From: Rhizobium rosettiformans W3
GTDB lineage: Bacteria > Pseudomonadota > Alphaproteobacteria > Rhizobiales > Rhizobiaceae
NCBI RefSeq assembly: GCF_004912135.1
Contig: NZ_STGU01000002.1
Span: forward strand, 186,001 to 250,000
Length of the DNA: 64,000 nt
Direction: 5' to 3'
Position numbers and translations under genes: made by a program
Shown: piece by piece, positions 44,055 through 53,884 of the stretch
Position numbering within the stretch: position 1 is the stretch's first letter
How the letters are laid out: each line of letters opens with the position of its first letter
Notes under the pieces: model-generated
Database searches by the model: none
What the model was told of the DNA's origin: nothing
Seen by the model: the letters and a program-made list of their open reading frames with translations, nothing else

Positions 44055-45344
44055 GTGAATCAGCATGTACCGCCGAAGCCGCCGCTCGGCCCCAGTTTCC
44101 ATCGGCTCTTGGCGTCGAGCGGGCTGGCCAACCTCGCCGATGGCATCGGCATCGTCGCCTGGCCCTGGCTTGCCTCGCTGATTACCCGCGATCCCCTGGC
44201 GATCGCGCTGGTCGGCGTGGCACAGAAACTGCCCTGGTTTCTCTTCGCCTTGCCGTCCGGCGTGATCACTGATCGTTTCGATCGCCGCCGGCTGGTCATC
44301 GCCATGGATGTCCTGCGCTTCCTCGTCTTGATCATGCTTTCGGTGGCCATGCTGATGCCCGGCATGCTTCCGGAGGTTCCGGTCGATGAATTTCCGGCGA
44401 CGCTCCTTTACGGCCTGTTGCTGATCTCGGCGCTCGTCGTCGGTTTCGCCGAAGTCCTGCGCGACAATTCCGCCGTCACGCTCCTGCCGGCAATCGTGCC
44501 CCATGCCCGCCTTGAAACGGCCAATGGCCGCATGGGCAGCGTGGAAATGGTGATGAACATGATGATCGGCCCGCCGCTTGCGGGACTGGTGATCGGCCTC
44601 GCCTTACCCTTGGCCTTCGGGCTTTACGGCCTCGCCTTTGCCTGTGCCGGCCTGCTCGTTCTGTCGATCCGGGGCAACTTCCGCTCGCAGCGGCCGGAAG
44701 CGCGCCACTGGATCTCGGAGATCCGCGAAGGCACCGCTTATCTCTTCGCCCGGCCGTTGCTGCGCGACCTTGCGATCGGCCTCGGCGGTCTCAATGCCAT
44801 CGAAGTCATGCTGCTCACCGGCCAGCTGCTTTATGCACAGGAGGTCATGGGCCTCAGTTCGGCAGGCTACGGCGTGTTGCTGAGGGGTCTTGCCGCGGGC
44901 GGCCTTGTCGGCGGTCTCTTAGGTGAGAGCATCATCCGCCGGTTCGGCGCATCCGCTTGTTTGAGAGCGACCATCGTCGGCTGCCTCACATGGGCCTTGG
45001 TCATCCTTGTCATGCCGCGGCCGGTCTTCGTCTGGGCGGCCCTGATGCTGTCCAGTCTCACCGGCATGGTGTGGAACATCATCACGATGTCGCTGCGCCA
45101 GCGCCTCATCCCCCCGCATCTGCTCGGCCGCATCAACAGTGTCTACCGCTTCTTCGGGCTCGGCACCATGCCGCTCGGCATGCTGATGGCGGGCGCGAGC
45201 GTCAGCCTCACCGAGGCTTTCCTCCCGCGCAGCCAGGCGCTCGCCATGCCCTTCGTACTCGGCGCGGTACTCTCCCTCCTGCTGCTCGCCGGCATCTGGA
45301 CCCGCGTTTCGCCGAAGGCACTCGCTGCATTCCAGGCGGGGTAA
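44055..45344 (+). CDS. MFS transporter
   Basis: A 429-residue major-facilitator transporter with about eleven or twelve helices. The loop 2-3 signature appears as LPSGVITDRFDRRRLVIAMD, and the N-terminal SGLANLADGIGIVAWPWLAS and central LRGLAAGGLVGGLLGESIIR fit the enterobactin-exporter-like (MFS_3) group. The start is read as GTG at 44055 with GGAGAG seven bases upstream; the earlier start at 44001 has no site. The exported compound is unknown. Confidence 0.9.
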   Translation: MNQHVPPKPPLGPSFHRLLASSGLANLADGIGIVAWPWLASLITRDPLAIALVGVAQKLPWFLFALPSGVITDRFDRRRLVIAMDVLRFLVLIMLSVAMLMPGMLPEVPVDEFPATLLYGLLLISALVVGFAEVLRDNSAVTLLPAIVPHARLETANGRMGSVEMVMNMMIGPPLAGLVIGLALPLAFGLYGLAFACAGLLVLSIRGNFRSQRPEARHWISEIREGTAYLFARPLLRDLAIGLGGLNAIEVMLLTGQLLYAQEVMGLSSAGYGVLLRGLAAGGLVGGLLGESIIRRFGASACLRATIVGCLTWALVILVMPRPVFVWAALMLSSLTGMVWNIITMSLRQRLIPPHLLGRINSVYRFFGLGTMPLGMLMAGASVSLTEAFLPRSQALAMPFVLGAVLSLLLLAGIWTRVSPKALAAFQAG

Positions 45345-45352
45345 GGCTGTGT

Positions 45353-45405
45353 CCTTCTCCCCGCCTGCGGGGAGAAGGTGCCCGAAGGGCGGATGAGGGG
45401 CGGCC
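45353..45405. repeat. Dispersed palindromic repeat, family A copy 2
   Basis: CCTTCTCCCCGC (45353-45364) and GCGGGGAGAAGG (45367-45378) form a 12-bp stem with a 2-nt loop, followed by GTGCCCGAAGGGCGGATGAG. The core is the same as at 5641. It begins 9 bp after the MFS stop codon and may act as terminator or mRNA stabiliser. Confidence 0.78.
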
Positions 45406-45427
45406 TCGAAGCCCCCGTCTGGGAAGG

Positions 45428-45823
45428 TCAGCCTTTCTTGGGCGCAGGCTTCGCGGTCGGATCTTCAAACCGAATGCCGCAATTGTTCTTGAGCGACGCC
45501 ATTTCGATCGCCTTCATCTCACCCTTCAGGCGCGCCACTTCTGCGGCGGATGCGCCGTCGCCCTTGGCGAAGAACAGCGCTGGCCAGAAGATCACAAGGC
45601 CAACGCCGACGGCCACCGCGTCATTGTCGGCCTTCTTCTGCTGAACTCCGCTTGCTGCGATGGCGCGGGCCGAAACGGCTGTTGCCTCTTCCCGCAGGCG
45701 ATCGCAGGAGAGGCTTTCGTACAGTGTCGGTGAGACATAGGCTGCTTCGATTTCCGATGGCTTGCTCGCGCAGGACGAAAGAACTGCGCCAAGGCAGATG
45801 GCAGAGACGATTTTGATGTTCAT
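45428..45823 (-). CDS. Small lipoprotein
   Basis: A 131-residue exported lipoprotein. The signal peptide MNIKIVSAICLGAVLSSCAS has the lipobox LSSC with the cysteine at residue 18. A conserved-looking segment AAYVSPTLYESLSCDRLREE follows, as seen in small lipoproteins of phage or metal-transport annotation. A hydrophobic stretch (VAVGVGLVIFWPALFFA) lies mid-protein. Function is unknown. The ATG at 45823 puts the lipobox at the usual place. Confidence 0.75.
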   Translation of the reverse strand: MNIKIVSAICLGAVLSSCASKPSEIEAAYVSPTLYESLSCDRLREEATAVSARAIAASGVQQKKADNDAVAVGVGLVIFWPALFFAKGDGASAAEVARLKGEMKAIEMASLKNNCGIRFEDPTAKPAPKKG

Positions 45824-46006
45824 GAAAACCCCCGGTTGTTGACCCGAGAGCGGTTTCATCCCGTTGCCGGGAGGTCAAATGCAAAACCTGCAGGTCTTTG
45901 GCGAGGCGCCAGATGTCCACAACCAAAAGTGATTCATGCCTGTCGGTCCCATGCCGGCAAGGGCAGAGGGCAGCCGCCCCCGCCCTGTCTCAAGAGCCGG
46001 CCTGCC

Positions 46007-46420
46007 TCACTTCAATGGCTCAAACACCATCGAATGACCGTTGATGCAATAACGCAAACCCGTCGGCTTCGGGCCGTCGGGGAAGACGTGGCCGAGATGG
46101 CCGCCGCAATTGGCGCAGCGGATTTCGGTGCGCACCATGCCGAAAGACATGTTGCGATGTTCGGTCACGGCGTCAGGCTTCACCGGCTCGAAATAGCTCG
46201 GCCAGCCACAGCCGGCGTCGAACTTCGTGTCGGAGACGAAGAGCGGCTCGTCACAGGCGGCGCAGCGATAAAGGCCCTTTTCGAAATTATCCCAGTAGGG
46301 GCCGGTAAAGGCACGCTCGGTGCCGTGTTCGCGCAGGATCCGATACTGCTCCGGCGTCAGCTGTTCGCGCCATTCGGCATCCGACTTGACGACCTTCGGG
46401 GCGGTGGTGGAAGCGGTCAT
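46007..46420 (-). CDS. msrB: Methionine-R-sulfoxide reductase B
   Basis: A 137-residue MsrB. Zinc is held by C53/C56 (CAAC) and C102/C105 (CANC), and the catalytic cysteine is C125 in [23 protein letters not shown], then [10 protein letters not shown] complete the signature. The enzyme reduces R-methionine sulfoxide in proteins in the cytoplasm. The ATG at 46420 has AAGGAGA upstream. The 302-bp gap to mrpA contains only promoter-like DNA for both genes. Confidence 0.97.
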   Translation of the reverse strand: MTASTTAPKVVKSDAEWREQLTPEQYRILREHGTERAFTGPYWDNFEKGLYRCAACDEPLFVSDTKFDAGCGWPSYFEPVKPDAVTEHRNMSFGMVRTEIRCANCGGHLGHVFPDGPKPTGLRYCINGHSMVFEPLK

Positions 46421-46722
46421 GATCTTCTCCTTGTCGAGGCCGGGTCCGCGGCAAGCATTGCCGGCCCGGCGTTGCACTATAGATAGGGTGCGCCATGTCG
46501 AGCGGCAATTGTCCCTCTCGCCCCTTTGGTCGTTGAACCCCTCTCGTCCTTTCACGCAAAGCTGAATGACTTGGCCCCGATCTCACCGAATCGTGGGTTG
46601 ACGCGTCCGTGAAGGGGACGTGTTCCGTTTTTGCTTGAGACGAAGGTTGGCTTGTCCTAACACGGTCGCACCTTGTATCGACTGACACTGAAGACCCGAT
46701 CCGATGCCCACGGGGAGATGGA

Positions 46723-49134
46723 ATGCCTGAGATGACGAGCGACCTGACCTGGGTCGCCATGCTCTTGCCCTTCGCGGCAGCCGTTGTAGCGCCATGGCTC
46801 ACAGCCCGCTTCGGCGCCGCCGCTGCCTGGTTTCTGGCGCTTGCACCAGCGCTTGCTTTTGCCCATTTCGCCGGCTTTCTGCCGGAGGTCGCCGCCGGCG
46901 AGCGGGTGACCGGCGGCTATGCCTGGGTGCCGAGCCTGAACCTCTCCTTCTCCTGGTTCATCGACGGCCTATCGCTCACCTTCGCGCTGCTGATCACCGG
47001 CATTGGAGCCCTGATCGTGCTCTATGCCGGCGGCTACATGAAGGGCCATCCGCAGCAAGGGCGCTTCATCGGCTTCATCCTGCTCTTCATGGGCGCCATG
47101 CTGGGTCTGGTGGTGTCCGACAGCTTCCTGATGCTCTTCGTCTTCTGGGAGCTGACATCCATCACCTCCTTCCTGCTGATCGGCTTCGATCACAGCCGCG
47201 AGGCCTCGCGCCGCGCGGCTCTGCAGGCGCTGGTCGTGACCGGCGGCGGCGGTCTGATCCTGCTGGCCGGCATGATCTTCATCTGGAACATCACCGGCGT
47301 CAGCCAGCTCTCGCTGCTCCTGTCGACGGGGGACGCGCTGCGCGAAAGCCCCTTCTATCTCGCAGCCCTGCTTCTCGTCCTCGGCGGCGCCTTCACCAAG
47401 TCGGCCCAGTTCCCGTTCCATTTCTGGCTGCCCAATGCCATGGAAGCGCCGACGCCAGTCTCGGCCTATCTCCACTCGGCCACCATGGTGAAGGCCGGCG
47501 TCTATCTCCTGATGCGCCTCAACCCGGTCATGGGCGAAACGCCGGCCTGGGAAATCCTGCTGCCCTTCTTCGGCGGTATCACCCTTCTGGTTGGCTCGAT
47601 CCTCGCCGTGCGCCAGACCGATCTGAAGCTGATGCTCGCCTATACGACGGTCGCCTCGCTCGGCCTGCTCGTTATGCTCACGGGCTTCGATACCGAACAT
47701 GCGGTCGAGGCGGCGGTGCTTTATCTCGTCGCCCATTCGCTCTTCAAGGGCGCGCTCTTCATGGTCGCCGGTGCCATCGATCACGAGTCCGGCACGCGTG
47801 ACATCCGCAAGCTCGGCGGCCTCGGCAAGCTGATGCCGATCACCTTTGCCGCGGCACTTCTCGCCGGCATTTCCATGGCCGGCCTGCCGCCGCTTTTCGG
47901 TTTCCTCGCCAAGGAAGAGATCTATTACGCGCTCGCCGGCACCAGCCCGCGCGCCATCCTCTTCACCGCCGTCGCCGTCATCGGCAATGCGCTGATGTTC
48001 GTCATCGCCTTTGCCGTCGGCCTGAAACCCTTCATCGGCCCGGATGGCGATACGCCGAAACATGCCCATGAAGGGCCCGTCATGCTCTGGATCGGACCGC
48101 TGACGTTGTCGGTTCTGGCGCTGCTTGGCGCACTCTTCTCCGGCATCGCCCACCGCTTCGTCACCTCGCCCATGGCAAGTGCTGTGGATGGCGAACTGCA
48201 GACCGTCACCATCGGCCTCATCCCGTCCCTGGGCGCCGCCCTTGCGCTCTCGGTCGTCACCGTCATCCTCGGCGTGGTTCTCTACATGGGGCTCGAGCGC
48301 CTGCGTGCGGCTGTCGACCGCGTGGTCACCGGCCTTGGCCTGAGCCCGGACAGAGGCTTCGACCATTTCATCTCCGGTCTCGTCCGCTTCTCGACCTCGG
48401 TCACCCGATACGTCCAGAACGGTCGCCTCGAGACCTACATCACCGCCTCCTTCGTCTTCGTCGCCATCGCGCTCCTGGTCACTCCCTTCGTCTATGGCGA
48501 ACTGCCCACGGTGCTCAATCTGCCGACGGAGTTCGACCTGCACGAGATGGCGATCCTGGTGATCGCGGTCATCGGCGTGATCGCGGTGCTGACGGCCAAT
48601 GACCGCCTGACCGCCATTGTCTGCCTCGGCATCCAGGGCTTTGCGGTCGCCGTCATCTTCCTGCTCTATGGCGCACCGGATCTGTCCTTCACCCAGTTCA
48701 TGGTCGAGACGCTGTCGGTCGTCATCCTGGCGCTGGTCATGACCCGCCTGAAGCTGTCGCCGTCCGATCACCGCCCGGCGCTCGCGCGCCTGATGGATGG
48801 TTCGCTCGCCATCGCCTGCGGCCTCGGTTTCGGCCTTATGCTGGTCGCCGCCACGTCCGGCCCGTTCGATGGCTCGCTCTCGGCCTTCTTCGCCGAATAT
48901 TCCAAGATCATCGCCCATGGCGCCAATGTCGTGAACGTAATCATCGTCGACTTCCGCGGCGTCGATACATTGGGCGAAATCGGCGTCGTCATGATCACCG
49001 GCCTCTCCATCCTCGCCCTGATCCGCATCCGGGTGGGCGGTGCGCCGGCAGCACCGGTTCTCGCCGAGCCCGTGCCCTCGGACGTCGCGCCCCATCCGGC
49101 GCCGCCGAAAAAGAAGCGGGGGACGGCGAAATGA
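46723..49134 (+). CDS. mrpA: Mrp antiporter subunit A
   Basis: An 803-residue, many-helix subunit homologous to respiratory complex I NuoL. The conserved core includes FIGFILLFMGAMLGLVVSDS, LFVFWELTSITSFLLIGFDH and FHFWLPNAMEAPTPVSAYLH. The C-terminal part includes the MbhD-like segment (DRLTAIVCLGIQGFAVAVIF). It is one half of the proton/sodium path of the Mrp Na+(K+)/H+ antiporter, needed for salt and alkali tolerance. GGGGAG precedes the ATG. It is the first gene of mrpABCDEFG. Confidence 0.95.
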   Translation: MPEMTSDLTWVAMLLPFAAAVVAPWLTARFGAAAAWFLALAPALAFAHFAGFLPEVAAGERVTGGYAWVPSLNLSFSWFIDGLSLTFALLITGIGALIVLYAGGYMKGHPQQGRFIGFILLFMGAMLGLVVSDSFLMLFVFWELTSITSFLLIGFDHSREASRRAALQALVVTGGGGLILLAGMIFIWNITGVSQLSLLLSTGDALRESPFYLAALLLVLGGAFTKSAQFPFHFWLPNAMEAPTPVSAYLHSATMVKAGVYLLMRLNPVMGETPAWEILLPFFGGITLLVGSILAVRQTDLKLMLAYTTVASLGLLVMLTGFDTEHAVEAAVLYLVAHSLFKGALFMVAGAIDHESGTRDIRKLGGLGKLMPITFAAALLAGISMAGLPPLFGFLAKEEIYYALAGTSPRAILFTAVAVIGNALMFVIAFAVGLKPFIGPDGDTPKHAHEGPVMLWIGPLTLSVLALLGALFSGIAHRFVTSPMASAVDGELQTVTIGLIPSLGAALALSVVTVILGVVLYMGLERLRAAVDRVVTGLGLSPDRGFDHFISGLVRFSTSVTRYVQNGRLETYITASFVFVAIALLVTPFVYGELPTVLNLPTEFDLHEMAILVIAVIGVIAVLTANDRLTAIVCLGIQGFAVAVIFLLYGAPDLSFTQFMVETLSVVILALVMTRLKLSPSDHRPALARLMDGSLAIACGLGFGLMLVAATSGPFDGSLSAFFAEYSKIIAHGANVVNVIIVDFRGVDTLGEIGVVMITGLSILALIRIRVGGAPAAPVLAEPVPSDVAPHPAPPKKKRGTAK

Positions 49135-49174
49135 GCATGATGTCTAGAAGCCTTTCCGCGATGGAGGCCCAGCG

Positions 49175-49594
49175 ATGAACACACTGATCTTCCGCACCTT
49201 CGCACCCTTCCTCACGGTGCTGATGCTGGTCTTCTCCATCTTCGTGCTGCTGCGCGGCCACAACGAGCCCGGCGGCGGCTTCATCGGCGGCCTGATCGGG
49301 GCTGCGGCCTTCGCCATGTATGGCATCGCCTTTGGCGTCCAGGCCGTGCGCCGCGCCATGGTTTTCCACCCGATGTCGGTCGCCGGCTGCGGCCTTCTGG
49401 TGTCGACGCTGTCGGGCGTCATCTCTGCGCCGCTCGGCTATCCCTTCATGACCGGCGTCTGGGTTTATCCCAGCCTGTTCGGCGTCGAAGTGCCGCTCGC
49501 TACGGTCATCTCCTTCGACATCGGCGTCTATCTCGTCGTGGTCGGCACTTTCACCTCGATTGCCCTTGCGCTCGAAGAAAGGGATGACGGCTGA
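49175..49594 (+). CDS. mrpB: Mrp antiporter subunit B
   Basis: A 139-residue, four-helix protein: [20 protein letters not shown], then [17 protein letters not shown] and [20 protein letters not shown], the MnhB signature. It is part of the membrane complex with the other Mrp subunits. It starts 40 bp after mrpA and its stop overlaps the mrpC ATG (TGATG). Confidence 0.95.
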   Translation: MNTLIFRTFAPFLTVLMLVFSIFVLLRGHNEPGGGFIGGLIGAAAFAMYGIAFGVQAVRRAMVFHPMSVAGCGLLVSTLSGVISAPLGYPFMTGVWVYPSLFGVEVPLATVISFDIGVYLVVVGTFTSIALALEERDDG

Positions 49595-49971
49595 TGGAAG
49601 TCATCTTCTCCCTCGTCGTCGGCATTTTCTTCGCCGCCGCCGTCTATCTCATGCTGTCGAAGAAGATCGTGCGCATCCTGCTCGGCATCGTCCTGCTCGG
49701 CAATGCCGTCAACATGCTGATCTTCACGGCCGGTCGCTTGACGCCCTCCATCCCGCCGATCATTCCCGGCGGCGTGGACGTGCTGCCCGCCGGAACCGCA
49801 AACCCGCTGCCGCAGGCCCTCATCCTGACGGCGATCGTTATCTCCTTTTCCTTCTTCTGCTTCCTGCTGGTGCTGACCTACCGCGCCTATCAGGACCTTG
49901 GCACCGACGACACCGATGAGATGCGCGTTGCCGAACCGAAGGACGAGCCGCTGCCGCCCACCGGCTACTGA
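49594..49971 (+). CDS. mrpC: Mrp antiporter subunit C
   Basis: A 125-residue, three-helix NuoK homologue: GIFFAAAVYLMLSKKIVRIL, then LGIVLLGNAVNMLIFTAGRL and ALILTAIVISFSFFCFLLVL. It has a short polar C-terminal tail (DEMRVAEPKDEPLPPTGY). It is translationally coupled to mrpB. Confidence 0.95.
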   Translation: MEVIFSLVVGIFFAAAVYLMLSKKIVRILLGIVLLGNAVNMLIFTAGRLTPSIPPIIPGGVDVLPAGTANPLPQALILTAIVISFSFFCFLLVLTYRAYQDLGTDDTDEMRVAEPKDEPLPPTGY

Positions 49972-49991
49972 GCAGGAGATTGAAGGACACC

Positions 49992-51584
49992 ATGGCTGCC
50001 CCATCCACCACGCCTGTCGATTACGCCGCCGCCTATGTCATGGAGCCGATGACGGCTGCCCATTGGCTGGCCGTCACGCCGATCGCGCTCTGCATCTCCG
50101 TCGGCGCCGCGCTGATGATGATCCGCCACCGCACGCACTGGCATTCGGCCGTGGCTCTCGTCGGGCTCGGCCTGCTGGTCCTCGTCGATGTGCTTCTTCT
50201 GCTCAAGGTCATGGCGGACGGGCCGCTCACCATGATGATGGGCCGCTGGCTGCCGCCTTTCGGCATCGCGATCACCGTAGACCTCACCGGCGCGCTTCTG
50301 GCGCTCGCTGCCGCCATCGTCGCCTTCTGTGGCGCGCTCTATGCCCATGTCGAGATCGACAACAGCGGCCGCCGCTACGGTTTCTATCCCCTGCTGATGA
50401 TGCTGATGGCCGGCGTCTCCGGCGCCTTTCTGACCGGCGACCTCTTCAACCTCTATGTCTGGTTCGAAGTGCTGCTGATCTCTTCCTTCGGCCTGCTGAT
50501 CCTCGGTTCCGAGCGGGAGCAGATCGATGGCGCGCTGAAATATGCCGTCCTCAACCTGATGGCGACGACGCTCTTCCTGATCTCGGTTGGCTATCTCTAT
50601 GCGATCTTTGGCACGCTCAACATGGCCGACATCGCGCTGAAGGTCCCTGAATATGCCGACACTGCGCCGCTGATGACGCTGTCGGCGCTCTTCATCCTCG
50701 CCTTTTCGATGAAGGCGGCGGCCTTCCCGGTCAATTTCTGGCTGCCGGCCTCCTATCACACCCCGCGCGTTGTCGTGTCGGCCCTCTTCGCCGGCCTTTT
50801 GACCAAGGTCGGCGTCTACGCCCTGCTGCGCGTCACGGTCATGCTGATGCCGGTCGAGCGCGAAGCCCTGAGCCTCGTCATCGCGGTCGTCGCGGCTCTC
50901 ACCATGATCTTCGGCGCACTCGGTGCACTGGCCCAGAGCGACATCCGCCGCTTCCTCGGATTTGTCGTCGTGGCCGGCATCGGCAACATGCTGGCGGGCG
51001 CGGCAATCGGCGGTAATCTCGCCGTCGGTGCGGCGATCTTCTATGCGCTGCATTCCATCCTGTTGATGACCGCGCTTTACCTCGTGGCCGGCGAAATCGG
51101 GCGTCTGGGCGGCAGCTTCCGTCTCGACCGCGTTGCAGGCCTCTGGACCGCAGCACCCGCCTTCGCGGCCATTTCGCTTGCGCTCTTCTTCGCCGCAAGT
51201 GGCCTGCCGCCGTTCTCGGGCTTCTGGCCCAAGGCACTTCTGGTCAAGGCCTCGATCGATATCGGCGCCTGGTGGCTCGCAGCCTCGGTGCTCGTCTCCG
51301 GTTTCCTCACCACCATCGCCTTCGGCCGCGTCTTTCTCTTCACCTTCTGGCGTCCGGTGTCTCAGCCGGCGGATGGCTCGGCTGCAGCAACGGTTCCACT
51401 GCCGTCTCCCGGCCGCTCCGCAATCCGCTGGCGCATGGCGCCGATTGTCCTGCTCACCGCCTTCACGGTCTGGTTCGGCCTCTTCCCCGACAGCCTCATC
51501 GTGCTGACGCAGCAGGCCGCGGGAGGTCTTTCCGATCCGACAGCCTATATCCGTTCGGTCTTCCCTGAAGGAGGTGTGCGATGA
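49992..51584 (+). CDS. mrpD: Mrp antiporter subunit D
   Basis: A 530-residue NuoM/N-like subunit with about fourteen helices: AFLTGDLFNLYVWFEVLLIS, then FSMKAAAFPVNFWLPASYHT and a late ASGLPPFSGFWPKALLVKAS. With MrpA it forms the ion-translocating core. ATG at 49992 was chosen with AAGGA five bases upstream; the TTG at 49980 lies too near the AGGAGA. The stop overlaps mrpE by ATGA. Confidence 0.95.
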   Translation: MAAPSTTPVDYAAAYVMEPMTAAHWLAVTPIALCISVGAALMMIRHRTHWHSAVALVGLGLLVLVDVLLLLKVMADGPLTMMMGRWLPPFGIAITVDLTGALLALAAAIVAFCGALYAHVEIDNSGRRYGFYPLLMMLMAGVSGAFLTGDLFNLYVWFEVLLISSFGLLILGSEREQIDGALKYAVLNLMATTLFLISVGYLYAIFGTLNMADIALKVPEYADTAPLMTLSALFILAFSMKAAAFPVNFWLPASYHTPRVVVSALFAGLLTKVGVYALLRVTVMLMPVEREALSLVIAVVAALTMIFGALGALAQSDIRRFLGFVVVAGIGNMLAGAAIGGNLAVGAAIFYALHSILLMTALYLVAGEIGRLGGSFRLDRVAGLWTAAPAFAAISLALFFAASGLPPFSGFWPKALLVKASIDIGAWWLAASVLVSGFLTTIAFGRVFLFTFWRPVSQPADGSAAATVPLPSPGRSAIRWRMAPIVLLTAFTVWFGLFPDSLIVLTQQAAGGLSDPTAYIRSVFPEGGVR

Positions 51585-52054
51585 GCCTTTATGCGATCAG
51601 CATCCTGATGGCGGTGATCTGGGCCACCGTGTCCGGCAGCTTCACGCTCCTCAACCTGATCTTCGGCTTCGTCCTGTCGCTGCTGACACTCTACCTCCTG
51701 CGCGAGCGTTTTGTCGGGCGTGACTATACGAGCCGCACGCGCCGCGTTCTGTCGCTCGTCTTGCTCTTCCTCGTCGAGCTCGCCAAGTCCGCCTGGCGCG
51801 TGGCGACACTGGTTCTGAGCCCGAAGATGGACCTGAAGCCCGGCGTCTTCGCCTATCCGCTGACGGTGAAAAGCGACTGGGAGATCTCGTTGCTTGCCAA
51901 TCTCATCACGCTGACCCCGGGCACGCTCTCGGTTGACGTCTCCGAGGATCGCCAGACGCTCTACGTCCATGCGCTCGACTGCTCGGACATCGAAGCCGCT
52001 CGCCGCGATATTGCCGATGGCTTCGAGAAGAAGATCATGGAGGCCTTTGCCTGA
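51581..52054 (+). CDS. mrpE: Mrp antiporter subunit E
   Basis: A 157-residue protein with two N-terminal helices and a cytoplasmic domain: [20 protein letters not shown], then [20 protein letters not shown] and [20 protein letters not shown]. MrpE is needed for assembly or activity of the complex. It is coupled on both sides, by ATGA to mrpD and TGATG to mrpF. Confidence 0.95.
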   Translation: MSLYAISILMAVIWATVSGSFTLLNLIFGFVLSLLTLYLLRERFVGRDYTSRTRRVLSLVLLFLVELAKSAWRVATLVLSPKMDLKPGVFAYPLTVKSDWEISLLANLITLTPGTLSVDVSEDRQTLYVHALDCSDIEAARRDIADGFEKKIMEAFA

Positions 52055-52488
52055 TGACCCCTGACCTCATCGTCGAATATGCCGCCATCTTTGCCATTGT
52101 GATCCTGGTGATCGCGCTGCTCTTGACCGTCTACCGCGCCGTGGTCGGCCCGACCCTGCCGGACCGCGTCATCGCGCTCGACATGCTGGTCGGTATCGTC
52201 ATCGGCTTCATCGCGGTCATTGCGCTGAGGACCGGCTACACGCTCTATATCGACATCGCGATTGCGCTCGGCCTTGTCGGCTTCCTCGCGACCGTCGCCT
52301 TTGCCCGCTTCATCCTCGCCCGCGGCTGCGTCGGAGAAGGGGAGGGCGTGGAGACGGCAAAGCCTGCGGCGTCGAACACGGGGAAGGCGGTTGCCTCCGG
52401 CACTGCAAGGCTCGCGGCAGCCAAGGCCCCTAAGAAACCCAAGGCAGTCAAGCCGGCCGCACCGCTCGGCAGCAAGGAGGCCAAATGA
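52054..52488 (+). CDS. mrpF: Mrp antiporter subunit F with long basic tail
   Basis: Residues 1-90 are a normal three-helix MrpF ([20 protein letters not shown], then [20 protein letters not shown]). The last 50 residues form an unusual Ala/Lys/Pro-rich tail ([20 protein letters not shown]), absent from typical MrpF proteins of about 90 residues. The tail would be cytoplasmic or disordered. It is coupled to mrpG by ATGA, and the frame is open through the tail with normal codon use. Confidence 0.92.
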   Translation: MTPDLIVEYAAIFAIVILVIALLLTVYRAVVGPTLPDRVIALDMLVGIVIGFIAVIALRTGYTLYIDIAIALGLVGFLATVAFARFILARGCVGEGEGVETAKPAASNTGKAVASGTARLAAAKAPKKPKAVKPAAPLGSKEAK

Positions 52489-52814
52489 TCTCGCTTCTCG
52501 CAGCCTTGGGCGTTGCCGCCCTCATGATCGTCGGCGCGCTCTTCTCGCTGATTGCCGCCATTGGCCTCAACCGCCTGCCTGACCTCTATACCCGCATGCA
52601 TGCGGCCTCCAAGGCCGGCACCGTCGGCTCCGGCCTCCTGCTTCTGGCCGTAGGCCTGCACGCGGCGGATGTCGCGACCTTCGGCCGTGCGGTCGCGGGA
52701 ATCGTCTTCTTCGTCCTGACGGCACCCGTTTCGGCCCATCTTCTCGCACGCGCCGCGCACAAGGTGGGCTATCCGCTTTGGTCCAAATCGGTTCGTGACG
52801 ATATGATCAGATAA
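52485..52814 (+). CDS. mrpG: Mrp antiporter subunit G
   Basis: A 109-residue, three-helix protein of the MnhG/PhaG family: [20 protein letters not shown], then [20 protein letters not shown] and [20 protein letters not shown]. It completes the seven-gene antiporter operon. No strong terminator follows; the next 417 bp are non-coding. Confidence 0.95.
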   Translation: MISLLAALGVAALMIVGALFSLIAAIGLNRLPDLYTRMHAASKAGTVGSGLLLLAVGLHAADVATFGRAVAGIVFFVLTAPVSAHLLARAAHKVGYPLWSKSVRDDMIR

Positions 52815-53231
52815 TCATTCTGACGTATTACTGGTTGCGCTCACCTGTTCTTTAAAATCGGAAACATGTGATCCCAGTGAAAAACGCGTCACATTCAAAA
52901 TAGAAAAAGATTTATACCCGTCAAATCTAGTAGAAATCTGCAGTGGACATTTACGCTCGGAATGTTAATTCACGTTCGAGAGCGCTGACCTGTTGCGTTT
53001 CCGGTCTGTAAGCGAAGTTGAGTTTCAGGTGCGACTGCACCGCAAGGCCTGATCTTCGCCATAGTCGGCGTACAGAAAAACCGAACGGTTTGGGGACCGT
53101 GTCGGACGTTTGGTGATCTTTGTGGGGTTGAAAATGATCTGCCGGATTGCACTGCGTGCAGTCTGGCTGACGTGTCGAATATTGTCTGCGAGCTTCGGCG
53201 GATGCTCGTGGGAGATGAACAGGAGAAGTGA
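52815..53231. promoter_or_regulatory. Long non-coding leader/promoter region of mucR
   Basis: A 417-bp region without a supportable gene. It is AT-rich from about 52815 to 52970 (tracts such as AAAATAGAAAAAGATTTATA). An inverted repeat ACTGC-GT-GCAGT (53151-53162) and GTGC-GAC-TGCAC near 53031 are further features. MucR proteins bind AT-rich targets and repress their own gene in rhizobia, so this is a likely autoregulatory region. AGGAGA lies eight bases before the mucR ATG. Confidence 0.5.
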
Positions 53232-53660
53232 ATGAGTGAAGAACAACAGGGTCCGAACCAGCAATTGCTGGTGGAACTGACAGCCGACATCGTCTCGGCC
53301 TATGTCAGCAACCACGTGGTCCCGGTCACCGATTTGACCAATCTGATTGCCGACGTCCATCAGGCCTTGAACAACACTGCCTCGCCGACCCCGGCTCCGG
53401 CTGTCGTTGAAAAGCCGAAGCCCCCGGTTCCGATCCGCAAGTCGATCGAAGACGATTACCTGATCTGCCTCGAGGACGGTCAGAAGTTCAAGTCGCTGAA
53501 GCGTCACCTGATGACCCACTACAACATGACCCCGGAAGAGTATCGCGAGAAGTGGGGCCTGCCGGCCGACTATCCGATGGTCGCTCCCGCCTATGCCGAG
53601 GCCCGTTCGCGCCTCGCCAAGGAAATGGGTCTCGGCCAGCGCCGCAAGCGCGGCAAGTAA
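53232..53660 (+). CDS. mucR: MucR/Ros-family zinc-finger transcriptional regulator
   Basis: A 142-residue global regulator. An N-terminal oligomerisation helix ([18 protein letters not shown]) precedes the single prokaryotic zinc finger. Its ligand positions are C79, D82, H92 and H96 in [20 protein letters not shown]; aspartate replaces the second cysteine, as in other rhizobial MucR proteins. The tail ([20 protein letters not shown]) is highly conserved. It controls exopolysaccharide, motility and host-interaction genes in Rhizobiales. A strong terminator follows. Confidence 0.95.
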   Translation: MSEEQQGPNQQLLVELTADIVSAYVSNHVVPVTDLTNLIADVHQALNNTASPTPAPAVVEKPKPPVPIRKSIEDDYLICLEDGQKFKSLKRHLMTHYNMTPEEYREKWGLPADYPMVAPAYAEARSRLAKEMGLGQRRKRGK

Positions 53661-53695
53661 GATATCGCCACCATCAGGATGGCGACACGAACAGG

Positions 53696-53721
53696 GGCCG
53701 GTCATTCGACCGGCCTTTTTT
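53696..53721 (+). terminator. Intrinsic terminator of mucR
   Basis: GGCCGGTC (53696-53703) pairs with GACCGGCC (53708-53715) around a 4-nt loop, followed by six T residues. Confidence 0.92.
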
Positions 53722-53852
53722 GCGTCAGGGATAAGGAAAATTTTCCGTATCCTGCAGCGGTCTCGCCAGGGGGGGGAAGCGCCCGAAATCTATCTCGTAC
53801 CATCTACCCCTAAATTCACGGGGTTCACAGGCGTAAGATCTCTGCTAGCTTT

Positions 53853-53872
53853 AATAGGAAGAAAATCCTATT
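53853..53872 (+). promoter_or_regulatory. Inverted repeat just upstream of the DnaA-C-like gene
   Basis: AATAGGA (53853-53859) and TCCTATT (53866-53872) with a 6-bp spacer end 12 bp before the ATG at 53885. This position would suit autoregulation or an RNA hairpin over the ribosome-binding site. A weaker repeat, ACCCC...GGGGT, lies at 53806-53824. Confidence 0.45.
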
Positions 53873-53884
53873 TCGAGACAGTCC

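Noticed and set aside
46969..49095. 708-codon open frame on the minus strand opposite mrpA
   Set aside because: The translation is a run of D, E, R, G and H with no fold; mrpA on the other strand is fully conserved.
53806..53824. ACCCC...GGGGT hairpin as a terminator
   Set aside because: Only a 5-bp stem with no T-run, and the mucR terminator at 53696 already ends transcription.
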